64,000 bases of DNA, from positions 147,671 to 211,670 of the forward strand of contig JAFRKI010000009.1 in assembly GCA_017431825.1 (NCBI GenBank), written 5' to 3'. This document shows positions 12,053 through 20,556 of this stretch, piece after piece. Below the pieces are notes generated by a model that made no database searches, was not told where the DNA came from, and saw only the letters and a list, made by a program, of their open reading frames with translations. Position 1 is the stretch's first letter. Each line of letters starts with the position of its first letter. This DNA is from Erysipelotrichaceae bacterium. GTDB lineage: Bacteria > Bacillota_I > Bacilli_A > Erysipelotrichales > Erysipelotrichaceae. The position numbers and the translations under genes are program-made.

Positions 12053-12076
12053 GCGGCTGTAAAAAAGCCGCTTTTT
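12053..12076 (+). terminator. Terminator after the YcgL-like gene
   Basis: GCGGCT (12053-12058) and AGCCGC (12066-12071) form the stem and T5 follows. It lies 28 bases after the stop codon at 12025. Confidence 0.85.
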
Positions 12077-12175
12077 ATATACCTGACTATGAAATAAATT
12101 AGGAATTATGAAGTATTCCGTCAATAAAGATATAGAGGAGAAAGGAGCTGAAATGACCTGATATCTTTATACTTA

Positions 12176-12191
12176 CATTGTAAATACAATG
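12176..12191. promoter_or_regulatory. Palindrome upstream of the antitoxin gene, candidate RelB operator
   Basis: CATTGTA and TACAATG are exact inverted repeats with an AA centre. A partial copy, GCATTG, follows at about 12196-12201. RelB/DinJ antitoxins with an N-terminal ribbon-helix-helix repress their own promoters by binding such palindromes. The distance to the start (55 bases) fits an operator-promoter region. Confidence 0.5.
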
Positions 12192-12246
12192 AACTTGCAT
12201 TGAAACTATTCAGATGATAATATGGAACTGATAAAGGAGAAGGTAT

Positions 12247-12531
12247 ATGAGTAACTATGATTCTTCATTAACAGTCAGAACAAATTCCAGGGTCAAGAAA
12301 AGCGCCAAGGAGCTGTATGCTGATCTTGGTCTGGATCTTTCCACAGCCATCAATGTATTCTTAAGAAAATCAGTAGAATGCGGGGGTTTTCCTTTTGAAG
12401 TAAGAAAGAAAGTGCCGAACGAAAGACTGATGGCTGCCATAAAAGAAGCTGATGACATACTGGACGGAAAGATAGAAGCCAAGAGATACAGTTCTGCCAA
12501 GGAAATGTTGGAGGATGTAATGCGTGAGTGA
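12247..12531 (+). CDS. RelB/DinJ-family antitoxin
   Basis: 94 aa. The N-terminus SSLTVRTNSRVKKSAKELYADLGLDLSTAINVFLRKSV is a typical ribbon-helix-helix (about 6-43), followed by FPFEV and a helical C-terminal toxin-binding tail ending in EMLEDVMRE. Start ATG follows AAGGAGAAGG. Its stop overlaps the GTG start of the toxin remnant, the usual arrangement of a dinJ-yafQ pair. The antitoxin appears intact although the toxin gene is broken. Confidence 0.9.
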   Translation: MSNYDSSLTVRTNSRVKKSAKELYADLGLDLSTAINVFLRKSVECGGFPFEVRKKVPNERLMAAIKEADDILDGKIEAKRYSSAKEMLEDVMRE

Positions 12532-12822
12532 TTAAGTACCATATAACAACCACTTCACAATACAGAAAACGCTGAACAGAATAGTAAAGAGAAAAAAGAA
12601 TAATATATCCGAGCTGTTGAAAGTAATAGACTGTCTGGCGTCTGGCATAAAACTGGCTCATAAATACAAAGATCATTCATTAAGTAAAGACAGAAGAAAG
12701 TACGGAAAATATAATGCGAGAGAGTGTCATATTGAAAACGACTTTCTTTTAATTTACTCATTAACGAGTATTCGAAGGAGATATCTCTTATCGATTTAGG
12801 AACTCACAGCGATCTGTTCTGA
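12528..12822 (+). pseudogene. YafQ-type mRNA interferase toxin broken by two frameshifts
   Basis: Read in three successive frames the DNA encodes a full YafQ-like protein. GTG 12528 gives VIKYHITTTSQYRKR and stops at 12573-12575. A shift of one base near 12572 restores LNRIVKRKK...VIDCLASG..LAHKYKDHSLS...ARECHIENDFLLIYS. A second shift near 12757 restores INEYSKEISLIDLGTHSDLF and stop at 12822. KYKDH, RECHI..DFLLIY and GTHSDLF are family hallmarks, so the order is not chance. A single intact product cannot be made. Sequencing error at two sites cannot be excluded. Confidence 0.85.
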
Positions 12823-12834
12823 TGTGAAGACATT

Positions 12835-12854
12835 AAGCCGCTTAGGCGGCTTTT
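12835..12854 (+). terminator. Terminator of the antitoxin-toxin pair
   Basis: AAGCCGC (12835-12841), loop TTAG, GCGGCTT (12846-12852), followed by T-residues. It lies 13 bases after the restored toxin stop. Confidence 0.85.
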
Positions 12855-12916
12855 ATTCGTGTATTATAAATACTCTAATCATCAGTCTTTATTTCATATA
12901 TAATGTATCTAAGCTC

Positions 12917-13008
12917 ATTAGAGTAGGGATAACGCGTTAAGTGCTGTCATACGGGACGTTGATGACAGACGAAGAGAGATCGCGGTGTTATCCCGCGTCC
13001 GCTGGAGG
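12917..13008 (+). promoter_or_regulatory. Tetrahydrofolate (THF) riboswitch controlling folT-folC
   Basis: The class I THF aptamer signature is present: AGAGTAG, then GGATAACGCGTTAAGTG, a variable hairpin GCTGTCAT/ATGACAG, GGGACGT, ACGAAGAGAGATCGCGGTG, GTTATCC closing the long stem, and GTCCGC just before the ribosome binding site. GGAGG at 13004-13008 lies at the 3' edge of the aptamer, so THF binding probably hides it and lowers translation of the folate transporter. Position directly upstream of folT is the classical context. Confidence 0.93.
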
Positions 13009-13013
13009 TATAT

Positions 13014-13520
13014 ATGAGAAACATAAGAACTAAGGATCTTGTTATGATAGCCCTGCTGATAGGCCTTAACATCGTTTTGTCACGTCTTGTTCCGGTGATC
13101 AATGCCTGGAACATGAAGATATCGCTCACTTTCGTAACGCTGCTGCTGGCAGGTTATCTCTACGGTCCGGTAGGAGGAATGCTGGTCGGAGGACTGGGAG
13201 ACCTTATCGGATCGCTGCTTTTTCCGATCGGTGCCTACAATCCTTTATTCACGCTCACGGCCGTGATATCCGGTCTCATCTTCGGTATCTTCCACTACAA
13301 CAACACCAAGCTCATCAACACCGTATTAGCCTGCGTTATCAATCAGATAGGCTGTTCGCTGCTGCTCAATACCTGGTTCATTTCCATCGTCTATAACGCC
13401 TCGTTCAAGGCCCTGTTATCCACAAGGGTGATACAGGCCGTAGTCATGCTGGTGATCGAGTTCATCATCATCAGGATGATCGAACCGCTGTTTCCGCATC
13501 TGAAGGGCATGCTTAAGTGA
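13014..13520 (+). CDS. folT: ECF-type folate transporter, substrate-binding S component FolT
   Basis: 168 aa, about six hydrophobic segments (for example 12-30, 38-60, 70-92, 98-115, 120-140, 142-158). The pattern LLIGLNIVLSRLVPVI, with NAWNMKISLTFVTLLLAGYLYGPVGGMLVGGLGDLIG, is typical of FolT/PanT-like S components. It captures folate and is energised by a shared EcfAA'T module encoded elsewhere. The THF riboswitch upstream supports folate as substrate. The stop TGA overlaps the folC start, linking uptake to polyglutamylation. Confidence 0.93.
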   Translation: MRNIRTKDLVMIALLIGLNIVLSRLVPVINAWNMKISLTFVTLLLAGYLYGPVGGMLVGGLGDLIGSLLFPIGAYNPLFTLTAVISGLIFGIFHYNNTKLINTVLACVINQIGCSLLLNTWFISIVYNASFKALLSTRVIQAVVMLVIEFIIIRMIEPLFPHLKGMLK

Positions 13521-14803
13521 TGGATAAAAAAGAGATCGTATCCTTCATCGAGGACAGGCCCTGGGTCAGGGAAGCCAAAAGGCTGGAAAGGACAGCCAGG
13601 CTTCTGAAGGCTCTGGGCGATCCCCAGAAAGGACTGAAATACATCCATGTGGCCGGTACCAACGGCAAGGGATCGTGCTGTGCGATGCTGACAGGCATCC
13701 TGATGGATGCCGGTTATAAAGTCGGCACCTTTACTTCACCGCACCTTATCGAATACAACGAACGTTTCTGCATAAACAACGTTCCCATAAGCGATAAGGA
13801 TCTTTCAACTATCATTGGAAGAATAAAGAAAGCCGTAAGGAAACTGAACTTTGAACCGACGGTCTTTGAGATACTGACGGCCATCGGCTTTACCTACTTC
13901 AGGAAAGAAAACGCTGATATCGTGGTGCTGGAAGTGGGACTGGGCGGCAGATACGATGCCACCAACATCATTGACGATTCGCTGGTTTCCGTCATCATGA
14001 ACATCGGTCTTGAACATACCGAGATACTCGGCGATACCCTGGGAAAGATAGCCTATGAAAAGGCCGGTATCATCAGGGAAGGCGGTCATGTAGTAGCCTA
14101 CGGCAATAAGAAGGAAGTCATCGACGTCTTTAAGAACGTATGTAAAGAAAAGAAAGCTCATCTGAAGATCACCGATTTCTCAAAGATAAAGATCAGAAAG
14201 GAAGGCCTTAAGGGCCAGGTCTTTGACTACGGAACTCTTAAGAACATCGAACTGTCGCTTTTAGGCAAGCACCAGTTTTATAATGCCGCTGTCGTCATCG
14301 ATACGGTAAAGGTCCTTAATAAGAAGGGCTTAAAAATAAGCACCAGGAATATCCGTAACGGTCTTAAGAATGCGGTCTGGGATGCCAGACTTTCTGTCCT
14401 GAACGAAAAGCCTTTATTCATCCTTGACGGTGCCCACAATCCGCAGTGCGCACAGGCTCTAAGGAGATCGCTGCCTAAGCTTCTGGGAAAGAAGAAGGCG
14501 GTCATGCTGTACGGAACATTGAAAGACAAGGACTATGAAAGCGTCATCGACATGATGGCTCCTTACGCAGAGGAGTTCATCTGTCTGACACCTGATTCCG
14601 TGAGAGCACTGCAGGCAAAGGATCTTGCGAAAGCAGTAAGAAAAAGAAAACTCAAAGCGGCCGTTGCAAACGATGTCGAAGACGGCATAAATAAGGCTAT
14701 AAGGAAAGCCGGGGAAGACGGCGTCATCATCGCTTTCGGATCATTGTATCTGGCCGGCGATATCAGGGAAAAGTTCGCCAAATTACAGTATAATAATCAG
14801 TGA
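13520..14803 (+). CDS. folC: Folylpolyglutamate synthase / dihydrofolate synthase
   Basis: 427 aa from ATG 13520, which overlaps the folT stop (TGATG); an in-frame GTG three bases earlier is less likely. It adds glutamate to folates, trapping them in the cell. The P-loop is GTNGKGS (46-52). EVGLGGRYDATN (about 138-149), GLEHTEILG, KAGIIREGG and the C-terminal ligase motif DGAHNPQ are all present. Co-transcription with FolT under one THF riboswitch makes this a folate salvage unit. Confidence 0.94.
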   Translation: MDKKEIVSFIEDRPWVREAKRLERTARLLKALGDPQKGLKYIHVAGTNGKGSCCAMLTGILMDAGYKVGTFTSPHLIEYNERFCINNVPISDKDLSTIIGRIKKAVRKLNFEPTVFEILTAIGFTYFRKENADIVVLEVGLGGRYDATNIIDDSLVSVIMNIGLEHTEILGDTLGKIAYEKAGIIREGGHVVAYGNKKEVIDVFKNVCKEKKAHLKITDFSKIKIRKEGLKGQVFDYGTLKNIELSLLGKHQFYNAAVVIDTVKVLNKKGLKISTRNIRNGLKNAVWDARLSVLNEKPLFILDGAHNPQCAQALRRSLPKLLGKKKAVMLYGTLKDKDYESVIDMMAPYAEEFICLTPDSVRALQAKDLAKAVRKRKLKAAVANDVEDGINKAIRKAGEDGVIIAFGSLYLAGDIREKFAKLQYNNQ

Positions 14804-14804
14804 T

Positions 14805-15575
14805 ATGAAGAAAGTATTGATCGTACCTAATCCTTATCTGAAGGATAAAGAGAATATCATAAGAGATGTCATCGCAAATCTGGGAAGTATCGAAAGTTCC
14901 GTTTTTGATGAAGGCCTGGATAATGAGGAAGCCTATGAGAGACTTAAGATGATGTTGGAAGACTGCGACTGCATCATTACCCTGGGCGGAGACGGTTCCA
15001 TCCTCAAGGTAGCGGAATGCGCAGCCCGCAAGGGTCTGCCTTTACTGGGAATAAACTACGGCAGCGTGGGTTATCTTACCGGTCTTGACAAGGACGAACT
15101 GGAGCTTTTGAGCGATCTGGAAAACGACGACTATGAGACCGAAAGCCGGATGATGCTGGAAGTCATGGTCATGGCTGACCGGGAATACCATCAGCTGGCT
15201 CTAAATGACATCATGATCGTCAAAAGCGAGATCAACGTTCCGATAAAGCTCATGGTCAATGACAGCGACCTTTATTACGGAGACGGCATCATCATCGCCA
15301 CTCCTACCGGTTCCAGTGCTTACAGCTATTCGGCAGGAGGACCGCTGCTTATGGAAACATCCAGGGAAATGGTCCTGACGCCTATCTGTCCGGTAGGAAG
15401 AAAGCAGTCCTACAGGATCTATGACGATGACAGACAGCTTGTCATAAAGTCGATCAGGGATACCCGTGATGAGGCCATCGTCAGCATCGACGGTTTCAGG
15501 CCGATAAGGATAAATAATAAAAGCACTGTACAGGTCAGTGCTTCTAAACTTGATCTTAAACTGATAAGGATCTGA
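14805..15575 (+). CDS. nadK: NAD kinase
   Basis: 256 aa. It phosphorylates NAD to NADP. GGDGSILK (about 62-69) carries the catalytic aspartate. LNDIMIVK and the GDGIIIATPTGSSAYSYSAGGP region (about 161-182) form the NAD site. Start ATG 14805 lies one base after the folC stop, so it is probably translated by coupling. A terminator overlaps its stop codon. Confidence 0.94.
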   Translation: MKKVLIVPNPYLKDKENIIRDVIANLGSIESSVFDEGLDNEEAYERLKMMLEDCDCIITLGGDGSILKVAECAARKGLPLLGINYGSVGYLTGLDKDELELLSDLENDDYETESRMMLEVMVMADREYHQLALNDIMIVKSEINVPIKLMVNDSDLYYGDGIIIATPTGSSAYSYSAGGPLLMETSREMVLTPICPVGRKQSYRIYDDDRQLVIKSIRDTRDEAIVSIDGFRPIRINNKSTVQVSASKLDLKLIRI

Positions 15576-15589
15576 AAAAGGTCCTTTTT
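15566..15589 (+). terminator. Terminator overlapping the nadK stop codon
   Basis: AAGGATC (15566-15572) pairs with GGTCCTT (15580-15586) with one wobble pair, followed by T-residues. The nadK stop TGA lies in the loop and the tail reaches the end of the convergent nucleotidyltransferase gene. Confidence 0.75.
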
Positions 15590-16499
15590 ATTTCTTCCAG
15601 AGATCTTCCGGATAGAAACCTTCGTCCTTCAGCTGCTGGATACGGCCGACAACGATCGGCTTGTCTTCCTTGTAGGTGACACCGAACCAGTCGGAAGTGG
15701 TAGGGATGACCTTGACGGAACACATGCCCTTATCGACCATCTTGCCTACGTGATTTGGCAGCAGCGCTTCATACTTGAGCGGATTCTTCGCAACGCCTTC
15801 CGGGAATTCCTCAGTGAAGATGGACTGCAGCTTAGAGAGAACCGAAGGCATGAAACCGAAGAAGTTCATGGATACCGGAGTTTCCGTATCGATAGGCACA
15901 TAGATGCCGTACTGCTCGTATTCGGCACCGTTCTTGGACTTGCGGATGCTCATGACTTCATGGATGGAAGTGAGGTTGTTGTCTTCATCCTTTTCACAGA
16001 CGGCTCTGGTGACCGTGCCGTGATCGGAAAGAGTCTTGCCCAGCTTGAAGCCGGCCATACAGTAATTATCGTCACCGATGCCGTCGTGGAAGTAGTCATA
16101 GATGACCTTGAAGGAATCCCGGCCGTAGAAGTCATCCGCATTGCAGACGATGAACGGATCTTCTTTCAGGATCTCTCGGCAGGCCAGCAGGGCATGAGTG
16201 GTACCCCACGGTTTTTCTCTTCCTTCCGGAACCGTGTAGCCGTTTGGCAGATCGTGAAGATCCTGATAGGCATATTCGACTTCGATGAACGGCCTGATCT
16301 TCTTGACCAGATGTTCCTCAAAGAGCTCTTCGTGTTCCTTTCTGATTATGAGCACCAGTTTCTTGAAACCGACTTTTATCGCATCATAGATGGTAAAGTC
16401 GATGATCGATTCACCGTTGGAACCGATGGTATCGATCTGTTTGAGTCCGCCGTAGCGGCTTCCCATACCGGCAGCTAAGATTACTAAGGTTTCCTTCAT
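15588..16499 (-). CDS. Sugar-phosphate nucleotidyltransferase family protein
   Basis: 303 aa from ATG 16499, chosen because GGGAGG lies seven bases before it; an upstream in-frame ATG at 16520 has no visible site. The N-terminal VILAAGMGSRYGGLKQ (about 6-21) is the nucleotide-binding signature of NTP_transferase enzymes, with later PWGTTHALLAC and NADDFYG (metal-binding Asp). Such enzymes activate sugar phosphates with an NTP; substrate cannot be told here. No hexapeptide repeats are visible, unlike GlgC. It lies 10 bases before a sirtuin gene on the minus strand and may be co-transcribed with it. Confidence 0.8.
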   Translation of the reverse strand: MKETLVILAAGMGSRYGGLKQIDTIGSNGESIIDFTIYDAIKVGFKKLVLIIRKEHEELFEEHLVKKIRPFIEVEYAYQDLHDLPNGYTVPEGREKPWGTTHALLACREILKEDPFIVCNADDFYGRDSFKVIYDYFHDGIGDDNYCMAGFKLGKTLSDHGTVTRAVCEKDEDNNLTSIHEVMSIRKSKNGAEYEQYGIYVPIDTETPVSMNFFGFMPSVLSKLQSIFTEEFPEGVAKNPLKYEALLPNHVGKMVDKGMCSVKVIPTTSDWFGVTYKEDKPIVVGRIQQLKDEGFYPEDLWKK

Positions 16500-16529
16500 A
16501 GTGTTTCCTCCCTTTATCATTATACAGGA

Positions 16530-17237
16530 CTAGATGTCCTTCAGTTTTCTGAAAGTATCGGATATCGAATCGTGGATGACGATGTCGCAGCGGTCATCGG
16601 CAGCCGTTTGGGATTTGTTGATTATGGCCAGATGATCGCCTCGGAAATAGTTGATGAAACCGGCAGCCGGATAAACTACCAGGGACGTTCCCAGTATCAC
16701 CAGCATGTCCGCCTTCCTGATCGCATCGACGGCCTTGTCGATGGTCTCATAGTCGAGGCCTTCCTCATACAGGACGACATCAGGCTTGATCAGACCGCCG
16801 CAGTCGCAGTACGGCACCTTGCCTTTATTAAGGATATCGGCCAGTGAATAGAACTTGTGACAGCGCATGCAGTAGTTTCGGTGGATGGATCCGTGCAGTT
16901 CATAGACTTCCTTTGATCCGGCCATCTGATGGAGCCCGTCGATGTTCTGGGTTACGACTCTGACGTCCTTCCTGTCCTGGAGCTTCGCTATGAACTCATG
17001 ACCGTAATTAGGCCTGGCCTCGGTAAAGACCATCTTTTCCTTATAGAACTCATAGAAACCCTCAGGATCGCTCATAAAGTAAGAATGGGATATGATTTCT
17101 TCCGCATGCATGTTATTCTTATAGAGACCCGTTTCCGAACGGAAATCGGGAATACCGGAGTCCGTAGACATGCCGGCACCGGTAAAAAAGACTATTCTTT
17201 GTGATTCATTGAGTGCATTCTGTAATCTGTTTATCAT
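16530..17237 (-). CDS. cobB: NAD-dependent protein deacylase, sirtuin family
   Basis: 235 aa. It removes acyl groups from lysines using NAD. TGAGMSTDSGIPDFR (about 19-33), TQNIDGLH (about 96-103, catalytic region) and the HGS histidine (about 115) are present. The zinc site is CMRC...CDCGG. Start ATG 17237 has no Shine-Dalgarno; instead TATAAT lies exactly six bases upstream, predicting a leaderless mRNA. It reads into the nucleotidyltransferase gene. Confidence 0.93.
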   Translation of the reverse strand: MINRLQNALNESQRIVFFTGAGMSTDSGIPDFRSETGLYKNNMHAEEIISHSYFMSDPEGFYEFYKEKMVFTEARPNYGHEFIAKLQDRKDVRVVTQNIDGLHQMAGSKEVYELHGSIHRNYCMRCHKFYSLADILNKGKVPYCDCGGLIKPDVVLYEEGLDYETIDKAVDAIRKADMLVILGTSLVVYPAAGFINYFRGDHLAIINKSQTAADDRCDIVIHDSISDTFRKLKDI

Positions 17238-17243
17238 ATCTTA

Positions 17244-17249
17244 ATTATA
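17244..17249 (-). promoter_or_regulatory. -10 box of the sirtuin gene, leaderless layout
   Basis: TATAAT (complement of 17244-17249) ends six bases before the ATG at 17237. With normal initiation 6-7 bases after the -10, transcription would start at or within one base of the start codon. No good -35 is visible. Confidence 0.55.
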
Positions 17250-17279
17250 ACGAAAAGTAACTTTATTGACTCTGTCATA

Positions 17280-17308
17280 TTTAAATAAAAAGGGAATTTT
17301 GTTATAAT
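17280..17308 (+). promoter_or_regulatory. Promoter of the tail-anchored protein-cmk-der operon
   Basis: TATAAT at 17303-17308 with TTTAAA at 17280-17285, 17 bases apart. The start codon follows 33 bases later with GGAGG at 17329-17333. Confidence 0.6.
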
Positions 17309-17341
17309 GTAAGAACAATTAGTGAATTGGAGGTTTTTTGA

Positions 17342-18517
17342 ATGGCAGGACTTACACGTACACAGAAATATGCTAACTTGAGAGCTCAGCTCAACAACGA
17401 CGGCGAATCTCAGACCGTAACTGAAGATCTTAACCGGTACAGAGATAAGCTTAAAGGGTTTGAAGACAGTTTCAATAAGGAACTTGATGATACTCTCGCC
17501 AAGATAAGAGAAAAATCCCTGATGGAAGAGACTCCGTCTTTTGACAATGCCAACAGGCAGTTCGTCAATCCGGTCAGAAAGGAAGAGCAGTACATCGACT
17601 TCCTGTCTTCACTGGATACCAACAGTCTGGATAAGAGAATAAACGACGTTATTACCGCCAATGCCGAACCTGCTAAAGTCGCAACTCCAGCTGTTGAAAC
17701 TCCGGTAGCTCCTGTTACACCGGTTTCCGTCATCAATACCGAAAGACCGGTCTTCGTCGAAACGCCTGCTCCGGCACCGCAGGTCAATCCTGCACCGGCC
17801 GATACGACTATCAGAACGATCGAAGGTGATTTCAACAACATCATCAATGACCTGAACGCACAGACGATCCCGGCACCGCAGCCGGTCTTCGTCGAAACGC
17901 CGGCTCCGGCTCCGGCTGTAAGCCCTGAGCCTGTCATCGTTCAGCCGGAAGTCGTAAACCGTCCTGCTGAAGTGAATACCGAGTATGTCAACGACACCCT
18001 TAAGGAAGTCGCCGACTATAACCGCAACGAAGGCAACAAGACGATCGAAGAGATCCCGGCTGCCGTGGTAGATGCCGTAAGACATCCGGAGACCGTAAAC
18101 AGGGAAGAGAGCGATGACGAGTTCACCAATACCGTGACTCTGGAGATCGACAAGGTCCTTAACGAAGTAAGGAATCCGGAAGAAGAAGCGGCTGCCAAGC
18201 CTGTAGAGGAAGCTGAAAAAGCGGAAGAACCGGTCAAGGAAGAAGAGACCTTTGAACATCCGGTCCTGACCAAGACTGCCGAAGAGGATAAGCCGGTAGA
18301 GATACTGCCGCTTAACGAGACTCTGAAGATGGACGTCATCGACGACACCATCCCGTTCGTCGCTGAAAAGGAAAACGAGATCGAAGAAGCCGAAGAAGAA
18401 GATTCCGGTTTCAGTAAGGTCATCAACGTCATCCTGGTCATCCTGATCGTCGTCCTGATCGCTATCCTGGGCGTCATCGTTTACTACATTCTGTATGCGA
18501 AAGGAATTATCGGATGA
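17342..18517 (+). CDS. Proline/glutamate-rich tail-anchored membrane protein, unknown function
   Basis: 391 aa. Residues 1-110 are charged and helical. 115-230 is a Pro/Ala/Val-rich linker with the motif PVFVETPAPAP occurring twice (about 137 and 180). 230-355 is very acidic (runs of EEA, KEEE). A single membrane helix of mostly I/V/L (about 359-387) sits at the C-terminus. No enzymatic motif is visible. The layout suggests a cytoplasmic protein anchored by its tail, perhaps a scaffold or envelope/division factor. It overlaps cmk by four bases (ATGA) and shares a promoter with cmk and der. Low-complexity sequence limits homology inference. Confidence 0.7.
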   Translation: MAGLTRTQKYANLRAQLNNDGESQTVTEDLNRYRDKLKGFEDSFNKELDDTLAKIREKSLMEETPSFDNANRQFVNPVRKEEQYIDFLSSLDTNSLDKRINDVITANAEPAKVATPAVETPVAPVTPVSVINTERPVFVETPAPAPQVNPAPADTTIRTIEGDFNNIINDLNAQTIPAPQPVFVETPAPAPAVSPEPVIVQPEVVNRPAEVNTEYVNDTLKEVADYNRNEGNKTIEEIPAAVVDAVRHPETVNREESDDEFTNTVTLEIDKVLNEVRNPEEEAAAKPVEEAEKAEEPVKEEETFEHPVLTKTAEEDKPVEILPLNETLKMDVIDDTIPFVAEKENEIEEAEEEDSGFSKVINVILVILIVVLIAILGVIVYYILYAKGIIG

Positions 18518-19176
18518 AGATAAACATCGCAATAGATGGTCCGAGTGGTGCTGGTAAAAGCACCATTTCTGATATATTGGCTGAAAGGCTCGGTTATGTC
18601 CATCTGGATACCGGAGCCATGTACAGGGCTGTTGCCTATACGGCTTTAGGCAAGGGCCTGAAGATGGACGATGAGGAAAACGTCGTAAAGATGATCGAAG
18701 AAGAGATGGACCTGAAGATGGATCCCGACGGTACCATCGTCTGCAACGGTGAGGACATTTCGGAAAAGATCAGGACCAATGAGATATCCATGGCTGCTTC
18801 CGATGTTTCCAAGCTGGGCAACGTCCGTAAGGCCTTAGTGGCCATGCAGCAGCGTATCGCTGCCGATAAGGGCTATATCCTTGACGGCAGGGATATCTGT
18901 GAAGTCGTGCTTCCGGATGCGGAAGTAAAGATCTATCTGACGGCTTCGGCCGAAGACCGGGCCAGAAGAAGGCTCCTTCAGAACCAGGAAAAGGGCATCG
19001 AAGGGGACTACGAGACCATTCTTGAAGACATAAAGAAAAGAGATTATCAGGATTCTCATCGTGAGAATTCCCCGTTACATAAGGCGGAAGACGCCGTTGA
19101 GGTCGATTCTTCCGATCTGACTATCGAAGAAACAGCAGATGCGATAATGAAACTGGTAAACGAAAAGATTTCCTAA
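18514..19176 (+). CDS. cmk: Cytidylate kinase
   Basis: 220 aa. It phosphorylates CMP/dCMP with ATP. P-loop GPSGAGKST (8-16), LDTGAMYRAVA (about 30-40), DGRDICEVVLPDAEVK (about 125-140) and the RRRLLQNQEKG lid region are intact. Start overlaps the upstream gene by four bases; der follows 15 bases later after AAAGGAGG. Confidence 0.96.
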   Translation: MKINIAIDGPSGAGKSTISDILAERLGYVHLDTGAMYRAVAYTALGKGLKMDDEENVVKMIEEEMDLKMDPDGTIVCNGEDISEKIRTNEISMAASDVSKLGNVRKALVAMQQRIAADKGYILDGRDICEVVLPDAEVKIYLTASAEDRARRRLLQNQEKGIEGDYETILEDIKKRDYQDSHRENSPLHKAEDAVEVDSSDLTIEETADAIMKLVNEKIS

Positions 19177-19191
19177 AAAGGAGGTGAAACT

Positions 19192-20505
19192 ATGATAGAC
19201 GGCACCATAGCTATCGTCGGCAGACCGAATGTCGGCAAGTCAACGGTCTTTAACCGGATGCTGGAGAAAAGGCTGTCTATCGTAGAAGACACTCCCGGTG
19301 TTACCAGGGACAGGATCTATGGTGACTGCAGCTGGCTGGGGAAGACCTTCAGGCTTATTGATACCGGAGGTATCGAACTGGCTGACGTGCCTTTTCAGAA
19401 AGAGATCAAAGCGCAGGTGGAGATCGCTATCGAAGAGGCGGATGTCATCATTTTTTTAACGTCCGGCATCGAAGGGCTTACCAATGACGACAACTATATC
19501 GCCAAGCTCTTAAGGAAAAGCGGCAAGCCCGTGATCCTCGGTATCAACAAGATCGACGACATCTCCAAGATCGATAATATCTATGAATTCTACGGTCTGG
19601 GTCTGGGCGATCCGCTGGCCGTTTCGGGAGCCCATGGTATCGGCATCGGCGACCTGCTGGACAGAGCCAGCGAACTGATGCCTATGAAGCCTAAGGAAGA
19701 ATATGAAGGCATGATCAGGTTTGCGATCATCGGCAGACCTAACGTCGGCAAATCCTCCCTGACCAACGCCTTTCTTAAGCAGGACCGGGTCATCGTTTCC
19801 GACATTGAAGGAACGACCAGAGACGCCATCGATACGGTCTTTACCGCCAACGACAAGACCTACGTGGTCATCGATACGGCCGGTATCCGTAAAAGAGGCA
19901 GGATCTATGAGAACATCGAGAAATACTCGGTCTTAAGAGCCAGAAGCGCCATCGAAAGAAGCGACGTATCGCTGGTAGTGCTTGACGGCGGTACCGGCAT
20001 CATCGAACAGGACAAGCACGTTGCGGGACTGGCCCATGAAGCCCTTAAGGGCGTCATCCTGGTCTACAACAAGTGGGATCTGGTCGATAAGGACGAGAAG
20101 ACCATGGACAGAATAACGAAGGAAATAAGGTCCCAGTTTGCGTATCTGGACTATGCACCGATCGCCTTCGTCTCAGCCAGGGATAATAAGAGAGTAAGCA
20201 CGCTGCTGCCATTGATCGATCAGGTCTACAACAACGTCAATCTCCGGATAAAGACCAACGTCCTTAATGAAGTCATACTTGATGCGCAGCTGGCCAATCC
20301 GGCCAAGCCGCATAACGGCCGTAAGTTCAAGATCTACTATGCGTCACAGGTCGATACCGCACCTTGCCGGATAGTGCTCTTCTGCAACGATCCGGAACTC
20401 TTCCATTTCTCCTACAAACGTTATATCGAAAACAAGCTCAGGGAAGCCTTCGGTTTTGAAGGGGTACCGATAGAACTGCTGGCCAGGAAGAAGGAAGAAG
20501 GCTGA
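19192..20505 (+). CDS. der: Ribosome-assembly GTPase Der (EngA)
   Basis: 437 aa with two tandem GTPase domains: GRPNVGKST (about 9-17), DTPGVTRD, DTGG, NKID, and a second GRPNVGKSS (about 179-187), DTAGIRKRGR, NKWD. A C-terminal KH-like domain follows (HNGRKFKIYYASQ). It acts in 50S subunit maturation. cmk-der adjacency is common. A bidirectional terminator follows. Confidence 0.96.
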   Translation: MIDGTIAIVGRPNVGKSTVFNRMLEKRLSIVEDTPGVTRDRIYGDCSWLGKTFRLIDTGGIELADVPFQKEIKAQVEIAIEEADVIIFLTSGIEGLTNDDNYIAKLLRKSGKPVILGINKIDDISKIDNIYEFYGLGLGDPLAVSGAHGIGIGDLLDRASELMPMKPKEEYEGMIRFAIIGRPNVGKSSLTNAFLKQDRVIVSDIEGTTRDAIDTVFTANDKTYVVIDTAGIRKRGRIYENIEKYSVLRARSAIERSDVSLVVLDGGTGIIEQDKHVAGLAHEALKGVILVYNKWDLVDKDEKTMDRITKEIRSQFAYLDYAPIAFVSARDNKRVSTLLPLIDQVYNNVNLRIKTNVLNEVILDAQLANPAKPHNGRKFKIYYASQVDTAPCRIVLFCNDPELFHFSYKRYIENKLREAFGFEGVPIELLARKKEEG

Positions 20506-20511
20506 ACATAA

Positions 20512-20537
20512 AAAAAACCGTTATTAAACGGTTTTTT
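20512..20537. terminator. Bidirectional terminator between der and the PBP gene
   Basis: AAAAAACCGTT, loop ATTA, AACGGTTTTTT. The A-run and T-run make it usable on both strands, serving two convergent genes. Confidence 0.9.
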
Positions 20538-20556
20538 AATTGTTTTATAAATGCAC

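Noticed and set aside
17653..17940. Repeated Pro/Ala-rich coding sequence as a CRISPR or minisatellite
   Set aside because: Only two imperfect copies exist, in frame within a protein; there are no spacers or cas genes in the window.
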